NCBI GenBank assembly: GCA_003427395.1
Contig: BFEA01000410.1
Coordinates: 458,525-484,072 of the forward strand
Source of the DNA: Chara braunii
Taxonomy: Eukaryota > Streptophyta > Charophyceae > Charales > Characeae
Direction of reading: 5' to 3'
DNA length: 25,548 nt
The position numbers were made by a program, and so were the translations under genes. Below the pieces are notes generated by a model. It did not search any database. It was not told the origin of the DNA and worked only from the letters and a program-made list of their open reading frames with translations. Below, piece by piece: positions 17,401 through 25,548 of this stretch. How positions within the stretch are numbered: position 1 is the first letter of the stretch; every line of letters starts with the position of its first letter.

Positions 17401-17499
17401 GCGGACAGGTTCAAGTTGGGCCTCTCGGGCGGCTTGACTGAATAGTGAAAGGAGATCAGTCCCCCTGATTGGCACTTCATTACCCATCCCTGTGTTGTT

Positions 17500-20400
17500 C
17501 TTTTGAAAAGCTGGTCAGTATTTTTCTCTGTCCAATATTCGCCTCTCTAATCTAATTGCCTTACCCTGTTTCTTTCTTTTAAGGGACTGTTCTGAACCGC
17601 GTGAGTAAAACACCCCTGATCAGATTAAACTTGGATTCTGAAACCGTCTGAGGAGAGAGAACATTTTAATTGAATAATGTAATTCGTTATTTATTTTTCC
17701 TTTTTCCGTGCTCTGATAATGCCAAAAAGTTATCCTTAGAACATGACGGGTGACAGGCGACTCTCAAAAGCTCTCCTACTGGTCGCTGAGGACCTCGAAA
17801 GCGGGCGCAGCGAGTGACAGGCGTTGTTGCCCTTGGCTTCAGCGAACAGCAGGCGGCCCCTCCCCGGGTTACCTCACACCGGCAGGGCTATCCTCCTTGG
17901 TTTTGCTGTCGGCGGCATCAGAACGGTGCTAGCGGTTTTTCCTTTTCATCGTCCGTCATATTATGACGATTGAAAGTCTCTGAATATTTTTACTATTTTT
18001 GTATTATTATTATTTTGCTCCTGTGCTCCTTGACTCAGGCGCGACTTGAATTTGGAGGTCGTCGCGACGGTCGAGGGCCTTGAGCACTCACCTCTTTTGG
18101 TTGGCCTACGGGTTCTTGCGTGTTTGGGATGTTTGGGCCAGAGAAATTAGCGTGCATGCGAGCCGGCAAGTGATTAGTCCACAAGCTGGAAAGAACCTCA
18201 AAGGCGGGGACCGTCAGCGAGTGTGTCATCCGCCAACCGCTGACTACCGTAAGAGGGGCTTGAGTGCGCGTGTCGTCGGGACCAGAGCCTAGGGCACAGT
18301 GAGGAGCTACGCAGACGTGCCGAGTGCCCAGCTGGTCTATGGAACCTTCTCCACATCGGCCTTCAAGGTTCTCATTTGAATATTTGCTATTATCGTCGAG
18401 GGGCGTACCGGGCCCAGTTCACCACGGCCCGCGCTTAGGCCTTGCAACGGCCCGAGCCCTTAGTTCCGCGACCAGCTGTTTGAGAGAGAGTTTGGTCGCT
18501 GGGGACCCGAGGTGGCGGTGGGCTCCACATAGGCTAAGCTGTGTGGAGGAGGTTGTGGGGACAACCTGTCAAACAGCATCGGACTCGGGAAATAGGCGGT
18601 GAAAGACTATTCGAGTCAGATAGTTGTTGGCTCCCCTCCGCAGTCTGCTTTAGGATGGCAGGACCCGTTGGACAATTTTCACCGAAGTGTTGAAAGGATG
18701 ACCGCTACCGAGTGCCGCCGATCTTGATGAAACGGTCGGAAACGTAGACGACGGAGGCGGAAAAAAAATGAGGAGTGAGCCTGACGGGGTTCTCCGCTAG
18801 GATGTATTCGGGAGGAGAGTGTGGTTGAGGTAGCAACCACACCAATTGAGCGCAGCTCGTCGGAGTCACGCACAAGGGCAAAGAGATGTCGAGTTAAGGA
18901 AGCAAAGTGTCAGAGGAGGGGGGAAGTCAAGGAGAAATGGGTTGAACCTGACGCGGATTCGCACCGAGGTGCGTTCACAGAATGGAATGACCGAAGCGGA
19001 GCGAGAGATGAGTATGGCGAGAGATAAGTCTACCTCCTTCATCCCTCGATGGTTTTGAGTGAGGAAGGAGGCGAAGTTGGGGTTTTGACCCCGGGCGAGT
19101 GTGATGGTGGGGTTAGAATTGGCTATGGGTTAGTGGTCTAGGAGGTCAGTAAGGAAAAGTGTGTGCGGGGGTGAGACGAACGAGCGAACATGGAGGAATA
19201 AAAAAACGAACAGTTCGCCCGATTTTTAACGAAATTAGGCAAACTGAGATTTAACTCTGGGATTCCTGGACCCTGCGAGTCGAGCCATGAAGTCAGAATA
19301 GGGACTGAGTGGTTGGGTTGGTCGACATAACCACTAGAGGCTGCACGGTCGTTGTAGAGGAGACTCTCGACGGGGGCAGGGATGATTTGCGTGAACCCGA
19401 TCACGCTGGAAGACCCGGTGTATTAAAGAAAGGTAGCAAACGACGGGGATAGGAGGTGAGGGAAAATAATAGTAATAATAATAATATTGAGATCCTGGGT
19501 TGTGTATAAGGGTGACACTTACCTAACCATAGTGTGTTAAGGGAGCGGTAAGAGGATGATGTATTTGTCTGCTTTCTAGCGGAAGATTCATCCTTGTTTT
19601 ACACATAAAGCGGGTTTGATTCCTTCATGACAGACTGTGTTCTGGAGGTCGTCGTTCCGATGATTTCCGTTGGTTAGGTACGTCTGGTTCTAATTTAACA
19701 GCTATATAAAGGGAAAGAGTGAGAGAAGGGGGCCGGGCGAAAAATCACCTGGTCAACTGGAGCCGAGCACAGAGCCCTGCGGCGAGGTGCTTACACCTGG
19801 TCGTGTTCAACTTGAAGAATCATTCTCCAATTGCACATTCAGGGAGTGAGGTGTATTGAGGGGTTGGAGACTTACCTGTTGGCCGGTGTGGAGCTCATCC
19901 TATCGAAGGAAGTAGCCCCTCCCTATCTCTCTGCGTGCACGGCCGTCCCTTAACGGAGGAGTAATATTCCTTACTAAATTCGTTAACGAACCTGTCAGCC
20001 CGCTAAATAACTACGCAAGGGAATTCCTCTATCGCCAGCTTTGCAGAGGGAACTGGTTGGATGATGAACCAATAAGATTATGACAAGAAGGGACAGATTA
20101 AGAGTTTTGTCTTGGTTGTATGGGTGATGGTGTTTGTCGCTACGGGCGTGTTTGTTGTTTTCATCCGAGTGTAACTATAGGCCATACCCGGTGGTTGGCA
20201 GTCAAGAACCGACTGCAGGTTCTTACATGACTGTCGCATGAAGACTTGGTTGAGGCAACACTTTTTGGCAGGTAGCGCAGATGTCTTGGGGATGAACTCA
20301 GCAAGGACGGAAACTGTGTGTGAAGAGGCAAGCGAGCGGTAGGCTCAAGAGCTTATGTGCTGGCCGATGCAGTGCCTAGGCTCATCGAACAAGAGCTGCA

Positions 20401-21250
20401 GCAGACCAGCCGTGGGGATTGCAGATCCGTCTGCTGGGTGGTGTGTTAGCCTATGCAACAACGGGTCAGTTGCAAACTGAAGACTTACTTTATGCCTAAC
20501 ACGTTGCCTATCTATGGACCGAGGAAGCGAGTGGTAGAGATTGCAGTTTTGGTTGTTGGCCGACGCGCCCCTCCTCTGACCAGCCTGTGCGGTAACAGGG
20601 CAGCTACGGAGTTGCAGATCTACCTGTTGGCTAGGGTACGACTCTTTGAGTTGAGCGACGCAGTTGCAACCAGGCTGCAAGGTGTAGGCTTACCTGTTGT
20701 CTGAGGCGGTCGGATACGCCATTCACTCTAAACGGGGTGAAAAACCGTGAGTCTAGTTGTGGGTTGCGTATTATAGTCATGGTCTCGATCAAAGGACTGA
20801 TGGAGTTGAGCCAGCGGATTCTGCATTGGAAAACGGGGGGTATTGCTACGAGTTGGAGGAGCGTCAAAGGGTCAACAGTTGACAGTCTGCCTCTCAGTTG
20901 ACCAAGTCGCGGGGCACTTTGGATGCCATTGCGGGGCCCTCAGGCGTACCAAGACTTCAAGGCTCTCTCATGCGAGTCTGAGAACACCCTTCTTGTATCT
21001 CGAGCGTCTGAAACCTCTCTCTTTATCTTTCTTACTCTAAGTCTAGTCCAGTTCTGAGAGGAAGGTGGCAGGCGGGATTGCAACTCGTAGGACCGCAGCA
21101 AGACTCTGTGGGGAGTCAACCCACTTATTGTGGGAGCTCTGGCGGAACCTAGGTGAGGTTCTGGAGGCAGAAAACTGAGAGGTAATCCTTCATCTCCTTC
21201 TATAAACCCAATTATAAACCCTATCTGTATTTCTTGCTATTTTTTACTGA
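17500..21250. other. No supportable gene
   Basis: No frame here has recognisable protein content. I see a 15-base odd palindrome at 17954-17968 (CGTCATATTATGACG), a cluster of nested inverted repeats at 18475-18577, an AAT-rich microsatellite near 19467-19487, and a weak repeat of TTGCAGATC(C/T)nnCTG(C/T)TGG at about 20418 and 20614. Overlapping frames on both strands at 20345-20867 have no support. Confidence 0.4.
18475..18577 (+). other. Nested inverted repeats, possible folded RNA or DNA structure
   Basis: Outer arms GCTGTTTGA (18475-18483) and TCAAACAGC (18569-18577) enclose a hairpin CTCCACAT/GTGTGGAG (18523-18530, 18541-18548) and directly beside it a perfect GGTTGT-GGGG-ACAACC hairpin (18551-18566). 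A weaker GGTC/GACC stem (18494-18497, 18504-18507) could form a fourth arm. It does not match a tRNA. Confidence 0.25.
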
Positions 21251-21455
21251 GTATACTACTTGTATCCTTACTTTGACTTTTATGTTTGATTTTCAGGATA
21301 CAATTCGAACTTAATAAAATGAATGATTGTGCAAGTTGCAGTTTCAGTTTTGTTTGTCGACTGAAAGCAAATTGTGGGATTACATCTGGGGGAAGGATGG
21401 GAGGAAGGTTGTATTGAACGTGTCTGACTGGGTCAACCAAAGGCTGGGAGAGTGT

Positions 21456-22110
21456 CCATAAGATTGAAGGGTCCAGTGCTATGTTTATTTGTCGATTGCT
21501 TGAAGGACCAGAAAGGTTCCCATAAGTTTTGGTAGTCTGGTTGCTTTGACTTGTTAGGATTGTTTGTGCTTGATTGTCAGGACCAAACATTTTTCCATAA
21601 GATTGGATGGCTTGGTCGCCTTGTTTCGTTTGGGATTTCCGATGTTTATTTATTTTGAAGGTAATTTAGGTGAGGGACTGAACAGGTTTCCATAAGATTA
21701 GGTGGTCTGGTTTGGAGCCGCGCACATGCTGAAACCAAAAGGTTGAATTTGTTTATATTTTATACTACTTACTTATGAACAAGCTAGTCAGACATTTTTC
21801 CATTAGATTGGATGGTGTGACTATAACTTATCACCAACTGAAGAGAGTATGAATTAAAAATAAAAATTGTGGTAAGAAGGGTCAGGCTGAATCTTGATCT
21901 AAGATGACCGGTTCAGTCATATGTTGCCTTAAAAGACAAAGTGCAGACAATTATATATAACTTTGATACTTAAATGGTTCATGGCGACTATGTTGGCTAA
22001 CCTCGTCATGTGTTCAAACTTGAAGAAGAGAGAAGTTGTAGTGCCCTGTGTTTATGTATATTCTATGGCTGAGCTAGACAGGTTCCCATAAGATTGGGTG
22101 GTCTAACTTT
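21456..22110 (+). repeat. Dispersed CCATAAGATT motif family (six copies)
   Basis: A motif of about 25 bases, consensus near TTTCCATAAGATTGGATGG and then TCTGG, recurs with CCATA or CCATT starting at 21456, 21520, 21595, 21690, 21800 and 22086. Two subtypes exist: preceded by ACAGGTT(T/C)CC (21690, 22086) or by ACATTTTTCC (21595, 21800). Sequence between copies is not clearly related, so this is a decayed array or a scattered motif. Confidence 0.7.
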
Positions 22111-22436
22111 ATGCCTTATGTAAGCTGGGTATAAAAGGATAAATCATTGAAAGATCATGAATCATTGTTTGACAAGGTTGGCCTTGGGGCTGGTGAGAGT
22201 ATTTATCTTTGTGATTTGGCCTTGCATGTGGCTGAGTGAGATTGCTACTTAGTCAGAGTTTCAGTTTGACATGTAGTTGCTTTAGATGCTCGCCACGTGC
22301 TAGAGTCATCGGAGTTAGTTTCAATTTCTTGCATTTTTTTAGCTAAGTTTATTTTACTTAGGTCAATTTCTGCATTTTTTGAGATTTTTTATTATACTTG
22401 GTCTCGTATAAATTTTGGTAAGCCACTTTCTCTACT

Positions 22437-22950
22437 GGAAGCGCTGTCGAAATTTCTACTTTTCTAGGTTCATTTTGTATGACTTTTTGGCTTAGTAAAA
22501 ATTTGAAAAGTCTCATTTTCTAAAGGGAGTGTTGCCCAAATTTTTGCTACTTCAAGGCGTTAGACAAAATTGTACCTTGAGAAGTCAAAGTCACTTTATA
22601 TTTTGAACTTAACTTTGTAGAAATCTTGGATTAGCAGTTTTCCAAAGGGAGTGCTGCCGAAATTTCTACAAATTTAAGGAGTTAGTTGAATTTTTGTCTT
22701 AGTTGAACTGAAACCTTGCTTCTGAGTTTATATCTGACTTAGTAAAAATCTGGATAGCCTACTTTTCTAAAGGGAATGCTGCCCAAATTTTTACTAATTC
22801 AGGGAGTTAGACAAAATTTGACTTTCCAGAATTAAAGATTGTTTTTTTTTTCATATTTGAGCTAATATAAATTCCGAGAAGGCACTTTTCCTACGGGAAG
22901 CGCTGCCGAAATTTTCTTAGTCTAAAGGAGTTAGATTATATTTTGACAGG
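22437..22950 (+). repeat. Array of about 120-bp repeats with alternating subtypes
   Basis: The core GGGAGTGCTGCCGAAATTT recurs at 22437, 22525, 22647, 22772 and 22896, spaced 88, 122, 125 and 124 bp. Copies 1, 3 and 5 read CGAAATTT while copies 2 and 4 read CCAAATTTTT, so the true unit appears to be a dimer of about 240 bp. Each core is followed by AAGGAGTTAGA-like sequence and preceded by a CACTTTTCTA-like stretch. Confidence 0.75.
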
Positions 22951-22959
22951 TAACGATTA

Positions 22960-24830
22960 TAGCAATCCACCCTGAATAAGAGAGATGCTGCCATAGGTCT
23001 GCCTTGCGTTGGGCACTGGCTTAGAGGCAGACCTAGGCTTAACTTGTTGAAGGGTCTTGGGTAAGAATGTGTCATGGAACTGTATTCTCCATGCACTTAT
23101 GAATTTAGCTTGAGGATTGACCTGTTTTGTATTACAGGTCATCTTGATCGTTTGATTCAAGGTTCGGACTAAATTAAGATTGATCCCAAGAGGATCATCT
23201 TCTGTTATCACTGATAACAAGTCGGTTGTCGCTTCGTCGGTTTACGATTCAACTGCAATCCACTCCGCCACTCAACCTAAAGGCTTTAGCCTTGTGATTT
23301 GAACTGTTTTGTTGTGTTTTCACCCGGGGTTTATTTGAATGACCATTTAAGAAAAGTACTGAGTATTTTATTTTGAAGAGTTGTACAAGAGTGAGGCTTG
23401 CATGGCTAAAGCGAGGGGTGTGAGTGCAGAGAATGGTTGAAGTTGACCCCGTGTAGTGCATTGACGTTTGGTTGAATCTTTGATGTGATTGCAGGTATGT
23501 CTGCTGGTTCGGACTTTGGATTGACTGCCTGCGATCATATACATATATATGGATGAGAGAAATCTCATTGTGATTGTGAGAAGTGATCGTCACATAATTA
23601 TAACCCTCCATATATATGTAAATACATATGTATTGAGTGTTTCGCACGACCTACTGTGATCGTGCGTAAGGGTTTAAAAAATTATGTTTTTTTAGATAAG
23701 GGATATCCATTGTTATCCTTTGTTTTTTAGAGTTTTATAGTTGGACGTTGTAGTCCGTGACAGCCATCAAAGTCAAACCTCTTTATTTCTCTCCAGGCCC
23801 TAGATGATGGAGCTGGTCTCTAGGGCGATAAGATACGATTGTCACCACAAGTATGAACCTGTGTACCACCCACTCTCTGCAAGGTGCAGAAGAGGGTGTG
23901 GTTCTCAACCACACTTGGCGGTTGTCCAACGTCGAGAGATCAAGCCTTCAAGGCGCGTGTCAGCCGACACTTGAGTGTCGAATACGACCCTCTAGAATAA
24001 CGAGGACCGCATGAGTATGGGTACTACATAGTACGCCATCATTTCGACTGCTTGTGTATGCTTGCATTGCGAGTCGATACGAGTTAGCCCTGCGTCCGCA
24101 AGGTTTTATACTAAGTCTCGCGCTCGACGCCTATCCGATTTTCCGCATCGAAGAGTTATGCGATGGCTGCTAAGGGACTAGGAGTGTTGTCGCATTGTTT
24201 GTTATGTGTGCTTCTGTATATATGTGCGTATGCGTGCGTGTTTTATTTTTATGTTCTTTAGAGTGGTGTATGCATGGTGTGTGGGATGCGTCCTAGTCGA
24301 TCGACGACAAGTCGCGCTTGGGACCTCATCCCCCCCAAGGCGTTGGTTCGCGTGCGAGTCCAATAGAGGTGTAAAACCGTGTGTGGACTGGTAGCTCAGC
24401 GGGGATACGCCCACCGAAGGGAGGTGACAGCTCGCGTAAGGTGGAGGTAAGTCATGTCTCGCGTAGGCCCTATCCTGTCGTAGGGACTCGCGAGAGGTAT
24501 GGCTGGCGCACTCGGTCGGAGCGGCTTGCGGAAGCTCCATGTGTATTCGCGACGAGGATCAGACCAACTCCTGCGTGACGCGGCTGGGAGGGTCCCGCCC
24601 CGTTTCGTGCGGTGTCGGACCAATGCGCTCGACAGCGGGCCCGGTACCGCCGTGCGACAACTCGGTTCACGGTCACATGTTCCACCGACGTCCGACATTG
24701 CATGGATGGACAATCCGTCGTTCGTCCACGGGACCTGGTTTTGGAAAAGTTCAAGACGACTCAGGGGCCGACCTCATCCTTTGACATAAATTTGTGGCGT
24801 CATTTCCTCCATTCGTCATTGTCCAAATGC
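22960..24830. other. No supportable gene
   Basis: No frame here shows recognisable protein content. A perfect 13-bp inverted repeat (ACATATATATGGA at 23541-23553, TCCATATATATGT at 23607-23619) and a short near-palindrome CGACACTTGAGTGTCG at about 23968-23983 are the only clear structures. Overlapping GC-rich frames at 24380-24790 open on both strands and are not convincing. Confidence 0.4.
23541..23619. repeat. Perfect 13-bp inverted repeat, 53-base loop
   Basis: ACATATATATGGA at 23541-23553 is the exact reverse complement of 23607-23619. The arms are AT-rich, so a cruciform or a chance TA-rich match are both possible. Confidence 0.6.
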
Positions 24831-24937
24831 GGACCGTGTGAAAACGTCCACAGACGATCTTCCAGGCCACGAAATGACTGTGGGGTCCCGGAATACGGTT
24901 TTTGAAAGACATTTCGGCCTGCAGCGGGCCTTCATCT

Positions 24938-25018
24938 GCCCTGGCCTACAGCCAGGGCCTATTTGGCTATTTGCCAGTTCGGCCTGTGGGACCAGGCCGT
25001 GGCCTGACCCCACAGGCC
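24938..25018 (+). repeat. Two GC-rich hairpins upstream of the putative TATA element
   Basis: GCCCTGGC (24938-24945) pairs with GCCAGGGC (24951-24958) around a 5-base loop. GGCCTGTGGG (24981-24990) pairs with CCCACAGGCC (25009-25018). GGCCTG or its complement recurs several times between 24915 and 25018. Confidence 0.65.
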
Positions 25019-25029
25019 GTATATTGTTT

Positions 25030-25097
25030 CAGTCCAGTCCAGTCCCGCCCGGTACCACGGTCGGTACCAGGCCAGTCCAGTCCAGTCCAGTNAGTCC
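25030..25097 (+). repeat. CAGTC pentamer repeats with an unresolved base
   Basis: CAGTC units occur in tandem at about 25030-25047 and again at 25073-25097, separated by two GGTACC palindromes. The base at 25092 is N, inside the second run, so the copy number there is not certain. Confidence 0.75.
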
Positions 25098-25279
25098 GCT
25101 GGGGGTATACCCCAGCTGCAGTCTGTTTTTCGGACTCTTCTTCACTCTTCACTTTCGCAGATCTTGGAGTACTTGCGTGTGGAGTCTGCATCGGAGCTGC
25201 GCTGTCCCCTCCAGCTCCATCTCTACCTCCTCCTTCGTCTCCATCCTAACGGACCGCCATCCCGGCGGGTCAGGCACAC

Positions 25280-25291
25280 TGGTATCAGAGC
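25280..25291 (+). other. Primer-binding site, tRNA initiator-Met type
   Basis: TGGTATCAGAGC is the 12-base sequence complementary to the 3' end of plant initiator-Met tRNA, used to start minus-strand DNA synthesis in many plant LTR retrotransposons. The match ends after GAGC, continuing GGGAACGG rather than the full 18-base complement. Its position one or two bases after a CACA supports an LTR border. Confidence 0.8.
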
Positions 25292-25341
25292 GGGAACGGT
25301 CCCGGCTCCAACCCGTCCTTCCCCCCGCAGGCAACAGCGGG

Positions 25342-25456
25342 TGCGGGATAGGTGTAATCCCGACAGCGGGATTTTCAGGGTTTTTTTGTTGAAAACAGTG
25401 CGGGATAAGTGTAATCCCGACAGCGGGATTTTCAGGGTTTTTTTGGTTGAAAACAG
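25342..25456 (+). repeat. 57/58-bp tandem duplication in the retroelement leader
   Basis: Two adjacent copies, 25342-25398 and 25399-25456, start TGCGGGATA and end GTTGAAAACAG. They differ by one G/A change and one extra G. Each holds CGGGAT...ATCCCG and ATCCCG-ACAG-CGGGAT, which can form two mutually exclusive stems. Confidence 0.85.
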
Positions 25457-25548
25457 CGCGGACACGTGGCGAAAAGAAGAGAGAGCGTTACCACGCACGT
25501 GCGCGCAAGCGCCAAGGCCAAGGCCGCCGCACGCACGCGCCACGTGCC

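Larger units (their letters stand above)
24837..25548 (+). mobile_element. 5' end of a second LTR retroelement (LTR, primer-binding site, leader), truncated by the window
   Basis: A primer-binding site at 25280-25291 marks the end of a 5' LTR at about 25278, where the bases CACA would fit the usual CA terminus. The LTR start is not fixed: TGTG at 24837 (giving about 442 bp) or 24879 (about 400 bp) would mirror the CACA end. Within it are GC-rich hairpins, a TATATT at 25020-25025 as a possible promoter element, and CAGTC repeats. The leader downstream contains a tandem duplication. No coding sequence is reached, so the superfamily cannot be named; it is not shown to be related to the Gypsy element at 5938-13217. 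Confidence 0.6.

Noticed and set aside
16785-17480. A 231-codon minus-strand frame
   Set aside because: It is Ser/Leu/Pro-rich sequence translated from the complement of a GA-rich simple tract, with no recognisable domain.
20345-20867. Overlapping frames on both strands
   Set aside because: Neither strand shows protein-like content; a weak internal repeat explains the openness better.
24382-24440. tRNA or tRNA-derived sequence (TGGTAGCTCAGCGGGGA resembles an A box)
   Set aside because: No B box and no acceptor or anticodon stem can be drawn.

Overview
This looks like a repeat-dominated stretch of a plant-lineage nuclear genome, possibly a streptophyte (charophyte-type) alga. The evidence is a decayed Ty3/Gypsy-type LTR retrotransposon, a primer-binding site matching the plant initiator-Met tRNA 3' end, several families of diverged tandem repeats, AT-rich insertions and microsatellites, and no intact host gene that I can recognise. 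The species cannot be fixed from the sequence.

Region 1 (about 352-5533): a dense, single-strand series of small decayed reading frames (called A to F here, plus extra copies of B and E). They abut or overlap and match no family I know. Family B occurs three times (1109-1612, 3970-4170, 4914-5390); the two later copies share an in-frame TGA at the same aligned position. Family E probably occurs twice. A piece of ORF D reappears inside the gag frame near 7064-7165, linking this array to the retroelement that follows. The array may be the 5' part of the same very long element, or a captured cluster; this is inference.

Region 2 (5724-13217): six 26-bp tandem repeats lead into a Ty3/Gypsy gag-pol. 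Visible parts are the Gag capsid region, a CCHC zinc knuckle, a retropepsin with DNG instead of D(T/S)G, reverse transcriptase (FLDDF box), RNase H, and integrase with zinc-binding, catalytic and GPY/F-like parts. The element is dead, with about 18 in-frame stops and several frameshifts. Two younger insertions sit inside it (8366-8888, a hairpin MITE-like sequence; 10814-11136, a T-rich sequence). Each is flanked by a 5-bp direct repeat and removing each restores the frame. The whole integrase block (about 11655-12790) lies on the minus strand, while everything around it is on plus. Its two borders carry CTTAG/CTAAG, and flipping it back gives a continuous frame from RNase H into integrase, so it appears inverted in place. 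A very basic ORF (12794-13217) follows.

Region 3 (13218-24830): no supportable gene. It holds AT-rich sequence and a microsatellite, a 35/52-bp alternating repeat (14323-14577), a GA-rich tract (about 16880-17400), a dispersed CCATAAGATT motif family (21456-22110), an alternating ~240-bp repeat array (22437-22950) and several inverted repeats.

Region 4 (about 24837-25548): the start of a second LTR retroelement on plus, with a probable 5' LTR containing GC-rich hairpins and a CAGTC-rich stretch with an unresolved base, a tRNA-iMet primer-binding site at 25280-25291, and a 57/58-bp tandem duplication in the leader. It runs off the window before any coding sequence.
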